Source: Sphingomonas kyeonggiensis
GTDB lineage: Bacteria; Pseudomonadota; Alphaproteobacteria; Sphingomonadales; Sphingomonadaceae
Assembly: GCF_030812785.1 (NCBI RefSeq)
Contig: NZ_JAUSTJ010000001.1
Span: forward strand, 930,001-994,000
Direction of reading: 5' to 3'
DNA length: 64,000 nt
The notes under the pieces were generated by a model, which was not told the origin of the DNA, made no database searches, and was given only the letters and a program-made list of their open reading frames with translations. This document shows positions 35,129 through 44,700 of this stretch, piece by piece (the first letter of the stretch is position 1; each line of letters starts with the position of its first letter). Position numbers and translations under genes: made by a program.

Positions 35129-35832
35129 GGGCGCCCGCCGCCCTGCTGCTGCCGGCACTGATGCTGGCGGGGTGCGGCGGCAACCAGGCGCAGAAGCCCG
35201 CGCCGACTCCTAGCCCGAGCGTGACCGCCACGCCGATGGCCGATCCCGCCGCGCGCCTTGCCGCCGCGGTGAAGGCCGCCTGGCCCGAGGGCGTGAAGCA
35301 GGGGCCGGTCACCTTCGACGACAACAAGCTGATCGATACGGCGTTCGGCCCGGTACTGGTCAGCCACGGCCATGTGCCCGATGCCGCGCATGTCGATGCC
35401 GGCACGATCGCAGTGACCTATCTCGATGCCGACGGCACGGGCTTCCGGGTACGCAAGCGCTTCCCCAAGGCGGCGGAGAGCGGCAGCTTCGGCGACCTCG
35501 CCGAATGGTCGGTCAGCGACAAGTTCCTCGACCGGCCGGTGATCTATGTCGAGGGCGGCGGCACCTGGCAGGGTTACACGTGCAGCTACACCAGCCTGGT
35601 CGCGCTGGAGCCCGAGGGGCCGAAGGAAGTGGCGAGCTTCCAGTCCGTCTACGACAATGGTGGCGCGGTCGAGGACGACGCCCAGTCGGTCCGTGGCAGG
35701 ATCGGGGCGATCCGAAAGGGTGTCGATTTCACCGTGAAATTCGAGGGAACCCGATCCTTCGCCGAGCGATACCTTTGGCGAGACGGCAAGTACCGGCGCG
35801 AAGGCGGGGAAAGCCAGGTTCCAACCTGCTGA
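35125..35832 (+). CDS. Lipoprotein of unknown function
   Basis: This 235-residue protein has a lipoprotein signal with lipobox LAGC, a Pro/Thr/Ser-rich linker, and a mature domain of about 190 residues rich in beta strands with two cysteines (in GYTCSYTS and at the C terminus, VPTC). No family is recognised. Its start overlaps the chorismate mutase stop by 4 bases, so they share a transcript, yet it should face the periplasm. Confidence 0.78.
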   Translation: MRAPAALLLPALMLAGCGGNQAQKPAPTPSPSVTATPMADPAARLAAAVKAAWPEGVKQGPVTFDDNKLIDTAFGPVLVSHGHVPDAAHVDAGTIAVTYLDADGTGFRVRKRFPKAAESGSFGDLAEWSVSDKFLDRPVIYVEGGGTWQGYTCSYTSLVALEPEGPKEVASFQSVYDNGGAVEDDAQSVRGRIGAIRKGVDFTVKFEGTRSFAERYLWRDGKYRREGGESQVPTC

Positions 35833-35842
35833 GGGGACAGAT

Positions 35843-36964
35843 GTGGCGGCGGACGATGATTTCCTGATCTTCCGCCCCGACGATGTCGACCTTTCCCGCT
35901 CGCCGCTGCGCAAGGGCGTGGACGCGCCGACTCATGTGCTTGGCGCCTTCAACCCCGGCTTCGCGCGGCTGCCGAACGGCAATCTGCTGCTGATGGTCCG
36001 CGTGGCCGAGGCGCTGCGCGATCCGGTCGAGGGCGACTGCGCCCGGGCGATTCGCTGGACGGCGGACGGCTATGTCCTCGATCGCCACCCGGTCGCCGGC
36101 ATCGACATGGACGATCCGCGCCAGTTCGCGCTCAAGGACCGCAATCCGCGGCTGCTCGGTCTCACCTCGCTGTCCTGGCTGCTGCCGGTCGAGCTGAGCA
36201 GGGACGCGGGCAGGATCGTGAAGGTCCATTACGACAAGGCGATCCAGCCTTCGGCTTCGTTCATGGATTACGGTGTCGAGGATGCCCGGATCAGCCTGGT
36301 CGGCGGCAGCTGGTGGATGACCGTGTGCGGCGTCTCGGCAGAGCGGCACTGTACGGCGATGTACCATTCGGTGAACGGGCTCGACTACCGGCTGCTCGGC
36401 GTGGTGCTCGATCACCAGAACAAGGACATGATCCTGTTCGAGGGCAAGCCGGGCGGCAAGTACATGGCGCTCACCCGGCCGCTGGGCGAAGTCTATTTCG
36501 CCTATCCCGACGATTCGCCCTGGCTCGGCGGGCCTTCGATCAACATGGCCCAGTCGCCCGATGGTCTCCACTGGAAGCCGCTCGACACGCCAGGCATCCG
36601 CGCGCGCAAGGGCACGAGCTCGACCCAGCGGATCGGCGGCGGCAGCCAGCCGGTGCTGACGCCCGAGGGCTGGATGCTGATCTATCACGGCGTCGAGAAG
36701 CAGGGCGCGGTCGGCGTCTATCGCAGCTTCTGGGCGCTGCTCGACAAGGACGATCCGTCCAGGATCCTGCGGCTGGAGGACGAGACGCCCTTGCTCGAGG
36801 CCAATCCCGCGCTCACCGATCCGATCGCGCACCAGCTTTATCTGCCCACCCCCGTGGTGTTCACCACCGGCGTGGCGGATGCGGGCGACCATTATATCGT
36901 CGCGAGCGGCGAGGCGGATCTGGCGTGCCGGATCACTCGGGTTTCGAAGGAGCGGTTCCGGTGA
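35843..36964 (+). CDS. GH130-family glycoside phosphorylase-like protein
   Basis: This 373-residue protein shows the five-bladed propeller of GH130, the family of beta-mannoside phosphorylases. Diagnostic stretches are GAFNPGFARLPNGNLLLMVR, EDARISLVGGSWWMTVCGV and ALTRPLGEVYFAY. It lies just before a GH13 alpha-glucosidase and a GT4 transferase and has no signal peptide, so it acts on a cytoplasmic sugar. The start is GTG at 35843; an ATG two bases earlier opens only an eight-codon frame. Confidence 0.85.
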   Translation: MAADDDFLIFRPDDVDLSRSPLRKGVDAPTHVLGAFNPGFARLPNGNLLLMVRVAEALRDPVEGDCARAIRWTADGYVLDRHPVAGIDMDDPRQFALKDRNPRLLGLTSLSWLLPVELSRDAGRIVKVHYDKAIQPSASFMDYGVEDARISLVGGSWWMTVCGVSAERHCTAMYHSVNGLDYRLLGVVLDHQNKDMILFEGKPGGKYMALTRPLGEVYFAYPDDSPWLGGPSINMAQSPDGLHWKPLDTPGIRARKGTSSTQRIGGGSQPVLTPEGWMLIYHGVEKQGAVGVYRSFWALLDKDDPSRILRLEDETPLLEANPALTDPIAHQLYLPTPVVFTTGVADAGDHYIVASGEADLACRITRVSKERFR

Positions 36965-36981
36965 TGCCGGGCGACGCAAAA

Positions 36982-37087
36982 TCCCCCTTCCGCTTGCGGG
37001 AGGGGTTAGGGGAGGGGGTGTGTCTTGCTCCCGTCGCTTCGCTGGAGGACATCCCCTCCCCCGACCCCTCCCGCAAGCGGAAGGGGA
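36982..37087. repeat. Inverted repeat, G/C-tract type
   Basis: The left arm ATCCCCCTTCCGCTTGCGGG with an AGGGGTTAGGGGAGGGG tail faces a right arm ending CCCTCCCGCAAGCGGAAGGG. It occupies the space between the GH130 and GH13 genes. The core differs from the GCGAAAGC families but the architecture is the same. Confidence 0.8.
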
Positions 37088-37109
37088 GCGCAGACGGAGG
37101 ACGCGTGCC

Positions 37110-38681
37110 ATGACCCAAAGCGACTGGTGGAAATCCGCCGTCATCTACCAGGTCTATCCGCGCTCCTTCCAGGATTCGAACGGCGACGGTATCGGCGACC
37201 TCAAGGGCATCGAGAACCGGCTCGACGACCTCAAGGCGCTCGGCATCGACGCGATCTGGATCTCGCCGATCTTCCCCAGCCCGATGGCCGACTTCGGCTA
37301 TGACGTTGCCGATTATTGCGACGTCGACCCGCGCTTCGGCACGCTCGCCGACTTCGACGCCCTGCTTGCCGCGGCGCACGAACGCGGCATCCGGCTGCTG
37401 CTCGACCTGGTGCCCAACCACAGCTCCGACCAGCATCCCTGGTTCCAGGAGAGCCGCAGCGCCCGCGACGACCCCCGGCGCGACTGGTATATCTGGCGCG
37501 ACGCGAAGCCCGACGGCTCGCCGCCCAACAACTGGATCAGCGATTTCGGCGGCTCGGCCTGGGAATGGGACGCGGCCACCGGCCAATATTATTACCATGC
37601 CTTTCTGAAGGAGCAGCCGGACCTCAACTGGCGCAACCCGGCGGTGCGCTCGGCGATGATGGACGTGCTGCGCTTCTGGTTCGCGCGCGGGATCGACGGG
37701 TTCCGGATCGACGTGCTGTGGCACATGGTCAAGCATGCCGAGCTGCCCGACAATCCGGTGAACGAGGACTGGGCGCCGGGCCAGCCCGATTACACCCGGG
37801 TCCACCAGCTCCACTCGACCGACCAGCCCGAAGTGCACGACATCGCCGGCGAGATGCGGGCGATCGCCGACACGTTCGGCGCACGCGTGCTGATCGGCGA
37901 GATCTACCTGCCGGTGCCGCAGCTGGTCGGCTATTATGGCACGGCGCAGAAGCCCGGCGTGCATTTGCCCTTCAACTTCCAGCTGATCGGCGCCGAATGG
38001 AACGCGCGCGGCCTCGCGAAGATGATCGCGGACTATGAAGCGGCGCTGCCCGAGACCGGCTGGCCCAACTGGGTGCTGGGCAATCACGACCGCCCCCGCA
38101 TCGCCACGCGGGTCGGCCCGGAACAGGCGCGCGTCGCGATGATGCTGCTCCTGACGCTGCGCGGCACGCCGACGCTCTATTATGGCGACGAGATCGGCAT
38201 GGAGGATGGCGCGATCCCGGCGGACATGGTCCAGGATCCGCGCGAGCTGCGCGATCCCGGCATCGGCCTGGGCCGCGATCCGGTGCGCACGCCGATGGCC
38301 TGGGACCAGTCGCCGAACGCCGGGTTCAGCGCCGCCGACCCCTGGCTGCCGCTCCATCCCGACTGGCTCGCGCGCAATGTCGAGGCGCAGCGCGGCGATC
38401 CCGGCTCGATGTGGCGGCTGACCCAGAAGCTGCTGTTCCTGCGCCACGAGCATCCGGCGCTGGCGCTGGGCGACTATCACCCGGTCGACAGCGGCGGCGA
38501 ACTGCTCGCCTTCGAGCGGCGCCACGAGCATGACCGGCTGCTGGTCGTGCTCAACCTCGGCGACACGCCCCAGGGCTTCGCCATCCCCGAATGGGCGGAG
38601 GATTTCACCGTCCTCGCCTCGGCGCGCGGCGGGCACGACCCCGCGCTGCTCTCCCCCAACGAAGGCTATATCCTGGGATGA
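37110..38681 (+). CDS. GH13-family alpha-glucosidase
   Basis: This 523-residue alpha-amylase family enzyme resembles oligo-1,6-glucosidase/alpha-glucosidase. The (beta/alpha)8 barrel begins WWKSAVIYQVYPRSFQDSNG. Catalytic residues are Asp201 (nucleophile, GFRIDV), Glu264 (acid/base, IGEI) and Asp327 (NHD), and the calcium-side DLVPNHSS motif is present. It has no signal peptide, so it acts in the cytoplasm on alpha-glucosides. The start at 37110 gives the family N terminus; the frame upstream is repeat sequence. Confidence 0.93.
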   Translation: MTQSDWWKSAVIYQVYPRSFQDSNGDGIGDLKGIENRLDDLKALGIDAIWISPIFPSPMADFGYDVADYCDVDPRFGTLADFDALLAAAHERGIRLLLDLVPNHSSDQHPWFQESRSARDDPRRDWYIWRDAKPDGSPPNNWISDFGGSAWEWDAATGQYYYHAFLKEQPDLNWRNPAVRSAMMDVLRFWFARGIDGFRIDVLWHMVKHAELPDNPVNEDWAPGQPDYTRVHQLHSTDQPEVHDIAGEMRAIADTFGARVLIGEIYLPVPQLVGYYGTAQKPGVHLPFNFQLIGAEWNARGLAKMIADYEAALPETGWPNWVLGNHDRPRIATRVGPEQARVAMMLLLTLRGTPTLYYGDEIGMEDGAIPADMVQDPRELRDPGIGLGRDPVRTPMAWDQSPNAGFSAADPWLPLHPDWLARNVEAQRGDPGSMWRLTQKLLFLRHEHPALALGDYHPVDSGGELLAFERRHEHDRLLVVLNLGDTPQGFAIPEWAEDFTVLASARGGHDPALLSPNEGYILG

Positions 38682-39685
38682 AGATCGCGATGCTGGCGCC
38701 GATCGCGTGGCGCACGCCGCCGCGGCACTATGGGCCGTGGGAACTGGTGACGAGCCTGCTGACCGAGGCCCTGGTCGCGCGCGGGATCGACGTGACGTTG
38801 TTCGCCACGCAGGATTCGATCACCGCGGGCACGCTCGGTGGCGTGGTGCCGGCGGGCTATGAGGAGGATCCCGGGATCGATGCGAAAGTGTGGGAATATG
38901 CCCATCTCGCGCATCTGTTCGAGCGGGCGGGGGAGTTCGACCTGATCCACAACCAGGCCGATTTCCCGGCGCATGCCTTTTCCCGGCTGGTCGACACCCC
39001 GATGGTGACGACGATCCACGGCTTCTCGTCCGAGCGGATCCTGCCGATGTACAAGCCGTTCGAGGAGCGGGTGCATTATGTCGCGATCAGTGCAGCGGAC
39101 CGGCATCCCGCCTTGAAATACGCCGCGACGATCCATCACGGCATCCGCCTCGACGAATTCCCGTTCGAGGCGGATGGCGGGGAGGATTTGCTGTTCTTCG
39201 GCCGCATGCACCCGGACAAGGGCGCGGCCGAGGCGATCGAAGTCGCGCGCTCGACCGGGCGGCGCCTCAACCTCTACGGCATCATCCAGGACCAGGGCTA
39301 TTTCGACCGCGAGGTCGCGCCCTTCCTCGACGAGCGTATCGTCTATCACGGGCCGGTCGGGGGCGCGGAACGGCTGCGCGCGCTCGGCAAGGCGCAGGTG
39401 CTGCTTCATCTGATCAATTTCGACGAGCCCTTCGGCCTGTCGGTGGTCGAGGCGATGGCCTGCGGGACGCCGGTGATCGCGATCGACCGGGGGAGCATGC
39501 CCGAGCTGATCACGCCGGAGACGGGGGTACTGGTCGAGTCGGTCGGCGGCGCGATCACCGCGCTGGGGCAGGTCGAGGGCATCGACCGGGCGGCGTGCCG
39601 GGCGCGGGTGGCAGAATGCTTCTCGGTCGAGGCGATGGCGGAGAACTATATCGAATTGTACCGGCGCATCCTCGGCCAAGCCTGA
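38678..39685 (+). CDS. Glycosyltransferase family 4
   Basis: This 335-residue GT-B transferase has an N-terminal acceptor domain (WELVTSLLTEALVARGIDVT) and a C-terminal nucleotide-sugar domain with FFGRMHPDKG, the EPFGLSVVEAMACGTPVIA motif carrying the catalytic-site Glu, and a conserved INFDEP. It overlaps the GH13 stop by 4 bases (ATGA). Together with GH130 and GH13 it forms a sugar-metabolism operon; donor and acceptor are unknown. Confidence 0.9.
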   Translation: MKIAMLAPIAWRTPPRHYGPWELVTSLLTEALVARGIDVTLFATQDSITAGTLGGVVPAGYEEDPGIDAKVWEYAHLAHLFERAGEFDLIHNQADFPAHAFSRLVDTPMVTTIHGFSSERILPMYKPFEERVHYVAISAADRHPALKYAATIHHGIRLDEFPFEADGGEDLLFFGRMHPDKGAAEAIEVARSTGRRLNLYGIIQDQGYFDREVAPFLDERIVYHGPVGGAERLRALGKAQVLLHLINFDEPFGLSVVEAMACGTPVIAIDRGSMPELITPETGVLVESVGGAITALGQVEGIDRAACRARVAECFSVEAMAENYIELYRRILGQA

Positions 39686-39697
39686 AGACTTTTCTTC

Positions 39698-39797
39698 GTT
39701 CCCCGGCGAAGGCCGGGGCCCAGTTGCAACGTCGTTCGTGAGTCTCCCGCGCCATCGAGAGTGCGCCGAGACTGGACCCCGGCCTTCGCCGGGGAAC
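39698..39797. repeat. REP-type inverted doublet, CGGCGAAGGCCGG variant
   Basis: GTTCCCCGGCGAAGGCCGGG plus GCCCAG faces its complement (39772-39797) with one change. It is the first of three elements in the 336-base gap between the GT4 gene and the PLP enzyme; no gene is seen in that gap. Confidence 0.85.
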
Positions 39798-39813
39798 TGC
39801 TGGAGCCAAAACC

Positions 39814-39893
39814 GTCATCCCGGTGGAAGCCGGGACCTCAGGCGATGGCGCGGGTAAGGAACCGCACGAGATCCCGGCTTCCGCCGGGATGAC
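39814..39893. repeat. REP-type inverted doublet, GTCATCCCGG class
   Basis: GTCATCCCGGTGGAAGCCGG plus GAC faces ATCCCGGCTTCCGCCGGGAT plus GAC. The inner spacer (CTCAGGCGATGGCG and a GCACGAG) is shared with the elements at 41053 and 60204, so the whole unit is the repeated item. Confidence 0.85.
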
Positions 39894-39927
39894 GGCTTAT
39901 TGGTCGGTGTGCACCCAAGCCTACAGC

Positions 39928-40006
39928 GTTCCCCGGCGAAAGCCGGGGCCCAGGGTTTTTCTGCTGCATCGCTTGTGGCCCTGGACCCCGGCTTTCGCCG
40001 GGGAAC
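39928..40006. repeat. REP-type inverted doublet, GCGAAAGC core
   Basis: GTTCCCCGGCGAAAGCCGGG plus GCCCAGGG faces a right arm ending CCCCGGCTTTCGCCGGGGAA plus C. It is the third element of the tandem cluster and ends 16 bases before the PLP enzyme's stop. Confidence 0.85.
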
Positions 40007-40021
40007 GGCAACTTCGATGCA

Positions 40022-41005
40022 CTATGCAAAAGCCGGCTGATACGCGTAGAGCCCCGGCGTCCCGCCGGTCATCACGAAAAGCACATCCCCGCGCAGCGAA
40101 CCCTCACGAAGCCCCGCCAGCACCCCGGCGAACGCCTTGCCGCTATAGACCGGGTCGATCAGCAGCCCCTCGGCCCGCGCCATCAGCCGGACGGCGGCGA
40201 GCATCGCCTCGGTCGGGATGCCATAGGCCTCCCCGCGCTGCGACCCGTCGATGCGGATATCCTCCGCGCCCAGCGGCGCACCGCCGATCAACGCCCGCGT
40301 CGCATTGGCCAGCGCAAGCGTGCCGCGCTCGGCCTCGGCCAGCTCGGCGAGCACGGTGAAGGAGAGGACGCGGCGCGGATCGTCGATCCCGGCGGCGAGC
40401 CCGGCATGGGTGCCATGGCTGCCATTGGCGACGATCACCGTTCCGAAGCGCAGCCCAAGCGCAGCTTCCTGCGCCTGAATCTCCCGCGCGCAGGAGACAT
40501 AGCCCAGCGCGCCCACCGGCGAGGAGCCGCCCGAGCCGACGACATAGGGCCTGCGCCCCTCGGCCTTGAGTTCCTCGGCCCGGGCATGTGCCGCCGCGAG
40601 CGAATCCGTGCCGCGCGGCAAATGGTGCACCTTCGCCCCGAACAGCCCGTCGAGCAGCTGGTTGCCGTTGTGGAGATAGCTCGGGTCCTCGCGCTGCACC
40701 GTGTCGGTGAGCATCAGCTCGGCCTTGAGGCCCATCCGCGCCGCCGCCGCCGCGCTCAGCCGGGCGTGATTCGATTGCCGCGCGCCGGTGGTGACGAAGG
40801 TGTCGCAGCCCTGCTCGATCGCCGCGCCGAGCAGGAATTCGAGCTTGCGCAGCTTGTTGCCGCCGCCGCCCAGCCCCATCAGGTCGTCGCGCTTCACGAA
40901 CAGCCGCGCGCCGCTCAGTTTCAAAGCCGCCTCGATCCGCTCCAGCCGCTGGATCGGGGTCGGCGCGTCGAACAGGGGAGTGCGGGGGAAGGCGTCGAGG
41001 GTCAT
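40022..41005 (-). CDS. D-cysteine desulfhydrase / ACC deaminase-like PLP enzyme
   Basis: This 327-residue PLP-dependent enzyme has the fold-type II pattern of D-cysteine desulfhydrase and ACC deaminase: VKRDDLMGLGGGGNKLRKLE with the PLP lysine, GARQSNHARLSAAAA, and a Gly-rich GSGGSSP phosphate loop. These enzymes remove sulfide or ammonia from D-cysteine or 1-aminocyclopropane-1-carboxylate; the two are hard to tell apart by eye. It is monocistronic between repeat elements. Confidence 0.88.
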   Translation of the reverse strand: MTLDAFPRTPLFDAPTPIQRLERIEAALKLSGARLFVKRDDLMGLGGGGNKLRKLEFLLGAAIEQGCDTFVTTGARQSNHARLSAAAAARMGLKAELMLTDTVQREDPSYLHNGNQLLDGLFGAKVHHLPRGTDSLAAAHARAEELKAEGRRPYVVGSGGSSPVGALGYVSCAREIQAQEAALGLRFGTVIVANGSHGTHAGLAAGIDDPRRVLSFTVLAELAEAERGTLALANATRALIGGAPLGAEDIRIDGSQRGEAYGIPTEAMLAAVRLMARAEGLLIDPVYSGKAFAGVLAGLREGSLRGDVLFVMTGGTPGLYAYQPAFA

Positions 41006-41052
41006 GGAGTGTCCCAGCGGAGGGTCAGGATCGCAATTCCATACGCCTCATC

Positions 41053-41130
41053 GTCATCCCGGCGAAAGCCGGGATCTCAGGCGATGGCGGGAAAAGAGCC
41101 GCACGAGATCCCGGCTTTCGCCGGGATGAC
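41053..41130. repeat. REP-type inverted doublet, GTCATCCCGG class
   Basis: GTCATCCCGGCGAAAGCCGG plus GATCTCAG faces GATCCCGGCTTTCGCCGGGA plus TGAC. The arms match perfectly. It lies between the PLP enzyme gene and the small secreted protein gene. Confidence 0.88.
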
Positions 41131-41137
41131 GGAGGGG

Positions 41138-41614
41138 CTACAGCGCCGGCTTGCACCCGCGTGTCTGGTACACGCCGCGCAGGAAGCCGCGCCGCGCAAA
41201 GCCGGCGTCCACCGCAGCATTGAGCTCGCGCTGCGCCGATGCCGCGCCGCTCACTTCGCGGACCAGCCCGCGGAACGGCACGATCAGTCCCGCCACCGTG
41301 TCGCCGGTGACCTTCACCTTGCGGCTCTTCTTGCGATCCACCCCCTGGACGAAATCGGGCCCGAGCGCCTCGCCCAGATCGTCGAACGCATCGGCGATCT
41401 GCGTGCATTTCGACAGGCCGGACAGGCTGTAGGGCGAAGCGGCGGCCTTTTGCAGCACGGGCGGGATCTTCGTCTTCACCGCGCCGACGTCCCTGGCCGG
41501 CTGCTCGGCGATGTCGCCGGCGCGCTCGGCGGTCGATTGCTGCTTGTCCTGGGCAAAAGCGGGGCTGGTCACCAGCATCGCGCCGGCAAGGCCGATCCAG
41601 AAGCTCGATCGCAT
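41138..41614 (-). CDS. Small secreted protein of unknown function
   Basis: This 158-residue protein has a signal peptide cleaved after AFA. The mature region begins with a polar, Gln/Lys-rich part and has two cysteines (in SKCTQIADA and near the C terminus, TRGCKPAL) and an Ala/Arg-rich helix near the end. No domain is recognised. AGGAAG precedes the ATG. The gene lies between the PLP enzyme and smc, each separated by a gap of about 100 bases. Confidence 0.75.
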   Translation of the reverse strand: MRSSFWIGLAGAMLVTSPAFAQDKQQSTAERAGDIAEQPARDVGAVKTKIPPVLQKAAASPYSLSGLSKCTQIADAFDDLGEALGPDFVQGVDRKKSRKVKVTGDTVAGLIVPFRGLVREVSGAASAQRELNAAVDAGFARRGFLRGVYQTRGCKPAL

Positions 41615-41713
41615 GCACTTCCTCCTGTTGCCGTCCCGGTTGAGATAGGGTGCGTCTGCGCAACAACCAACCTGGCTGCTCCCTGGCGAAAGGGTGCGCG
41701 GAGCGATGCGCGG

Positions 41714-44700
41714 CTATTCCGCCGCCAACAGGCTCTCCGCCCCGCCCAGGTCGACCGAGACCAGCCGGCTGACCCCGCGCTCGACCATGGTCACGCCGAA
41801 CAGCCGGTGCATGCGGCTCATCGTCGCGGCATTGTGGGTGACGATCAGGTAGCGGGTCGCGGTCTCCTCGGTCATCCGCTCGAGCAGGTCGCAGAACCGG
41901 TCGATGTTCGCGTCGTCGAGCGGCGCATCGACTTCGTCGAGCACGCAGATCGGCGCCGGGTTGGTCAGGAACAGCGCGAAGATCAGCGCGACGGCCGTGA
42001 GCGCCTGCTCGCCGCCCGAGAGCAGGGTCAGCGACTGGAGCTTCTTGCCCGGCGGCTGGGCCATGATCTCGAGACCTGCCTCCAGCGGATCGTCCGAATC
42101 GATCAGCTCGAGATGCGCCGCGCCGCCGTTGAACAGGGTCGAGAACAGCCGGCGGAAATGCTGGTCGACCGCCTCGAACGCACTGAGCAGCCGCTGGCGG
42201 CCTTCCCGGTTCAGGGTCCCGATCGAGCCGCGCAGCTGGTTGACCGCCTGGGCAAGCTCGTCGCGCTCGGCGGCGTTGCTGGTGAAGGCGGCCTCCAGCT
42301 CGGCCAGCTCGGTCTCGGCGACCAGGTTCACCGGCCCGATCCGCTCGCGCTCGGCATTGAGCTTCTCATGGCCCGTCGATTCCTCCTCGGGCGCACGCAC
42401 CGTCGCTTCGTCGAAGCCGGCTTTCTGGGGGAGGAGGGGCGGCGGGCATTCGAAGCGCTCGCCCGAGATGCGGCCCATCTCGATCCGGCGCATCTCCTGG
42501 TTCTCGGCCCGTGCTGCCGCGCCGGCGCGTTCCTCGCGCGCCTGGGCCAGGATCTCGTTGGCGCCGCGCACCGCGCCTTCGGTCTCGCGCACCGCGATCT
42601 CGGCCTCGCGCTCGGCGGCCTGGGCGGCGGCGCTTTCGATCCGCGCCTTCTCGGTCGCCGCTTCGGCCTCGGCGAGCTGAGCGGCGAGCGCCGCGGGCTT
42701 GCCGGCAAGCGCCTCGCTCTCCTCGGCGAGCTGGAGCCCGCGCTTCTCCATCTCGTTCGCCCGCCGTGCCGCATCGCCGGCGCGCGATTTCCAGCTCTTC
42801 GCCTCGGCCCCCGCCGCGGCATGGCGTTCGCGTGTCGCGGCGATCTCGCGCTCGAGCGTGCCGCGCTCGGCGCGGGCCGAGGCAGCGGCGGCGCGCTTGC
42901 CCTCGGCATCGGTGGAGAGCGACGCCACCCGGGCGCGCGTCTCGGTGCCGTCGGGCAGCGCCGCCTTGGCAGCCTCGGCGCGGTTCAGCTCGGTCGCCGC
43001 CTCGTCCTGCTCGGCAGCGATCCGGCGGATGCGCACGTCGAGATCGGCGCGCTGCGAATCGAGCCGCTCCAGCTGCGCGGTGGCGCGGTCCTCGGCCCGG
43101 CCCGCCTCGCGCCCGGCATTCTCGGCATGCTCCAGCACCCGGCGGCAATCGACGGCGGCGCGGCGCGCCTCGGCGATGTTGTCCTCGATCCGCATCAGCT
43201 CGGCATCGGCACTCTCGACCGCGCGCACCGCCGCCGGCCGCGCCTTCTCGATCGCCGCGAGCCGGTTGACCCGCACCAGCCGCTCCGCTGCTGCAGCACC
43301 ACCCGATTTGGCGACATAGCCGTCCCAGCGCCGCAGCACGCCCGCCAGCGTCACCAGCCGCTGGCCGACCGCAAGCGGTTGCCCGTCATCGCTTTCCGCC
43401 ACCAGCACCTGCGCCAGCCGCCGCGACAGACCCGCGGGCGCCTGGACATGTTGCCCCAGCGGCGAAGTGCCCGAAGGCGCGCCGGGGTCACCCTTTTGCG
43501 GCTCGGCGCCCGCCCAATAGCGCTCGGCGCTGGTGTCGAGCCCGGCCTCCAGATCGTCGCCCAAGGCCGCCGCCAGCGCGCGCTCATAGCCGGCATCGAC
43601 CTTGAGCTTGTCGAGCAGCCGGTCCTTGTCCGAAGGCCGTGTCGCCTTGGCCAGCGCCGCGGCCTCGCTGTCGAGCTGGGCGAGCTCGGCATGGGCGGTG
43701 GCGCGCTTGGCCTGGGCATGGTTGCGCGCCTCGATCGCGCTGCGCTCCTCGGCATCGGCGCGGGCCAGCCCGGTGCGGGCGCTCTCCGCCTGGCGGATCG
43801 CCTGGGCACGCGCCTCGGCGGCGCGCAGTTTCTCGGCCTTCAAAGGCTCGGGATCGGGCAATGCCTTCAGCTCGGCATCGATCCGCGCCCGGTCGCGCTC
43901 GGAGCGCTCGACCCGAGTACGCGCGGCGGCCAGCGCCGCCTCGGCGACCCGCGCCTCGGCCGCCTCGGTCGCCTGCGCCGCCAGCGCCTGGGCGAGCGCG
44001 ACCTCGGCATCGCGCGCGGCACGTTCCGCGTCCGCAAGCGCGGCATCGAGATGCGGCATCCGCGCCGTCGTCTCGGCGATGCGCCGGTCGAGCGTCTTCC
44101 CTTCCTCGTCGAGCCGGGCCAGCGCCTCGGCGGCGTCGCGGGCGAGCGCGCCTTCGCGGCCGCGATCCTCCTCCAGCCGGCGCGTCGCGTCCTGCAATTC
44201 CTGGATGCGCCGCTCGACCGCCGCCTTGTCGGCGCGCAGCGTGGCGAGCCCGTGCATCGCCTCGGTCGCCCTGTCGCGCACGCTCAGCGCCTCGGCGCGC
44301 AAGGTAGCGAGCTTCTCGGCCGCATCCTGCTGCACCGCCACCGCCGAATCATGCGCCCGGGTCCGCTCGGCGACCAGGGCCTCGGCCGCCGCCGCTTCCT
44401 TCTTGGCCGCATCCGCCGCGCTCGCCGCGTCGCGCCAGCGGGCGAAGATCATCCGCGCCTCGGCGACGCGGATCCGGTCGGAGAGCTCGCGGTAGCGCTC
44501 GGCCTGGCGCGCCTGGCGCTTGAGCTGCGCCGCGCGATTCTCCTGGTCGCCGATCACTTCGTCGAGCCGGGTGAGGTTGGCCTCGGTCGCGCGCAGGCGT
44601 TGCTCGGCATCCTTGCGGCGCACGTGCAGGCCGGAGATGCCCGCGGCTTCTTCCAGCATCGCCCGGCGCTCGCCCGGCTTGGCCATGATGATCGCGCTGA

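Noticed and set aside
35841..35867. ATG at 35841 as start of the GH130 gene
   Set aside because: It opens a different frame that stops after eight codons; the GTG at 35843 keeps the GH130 frame.
39698..40006. CRISPR-like array of three repeats
   Set aside because: The units are inverted doublets of two different classes with unequal spacing, not direct repeats with unique spacers.
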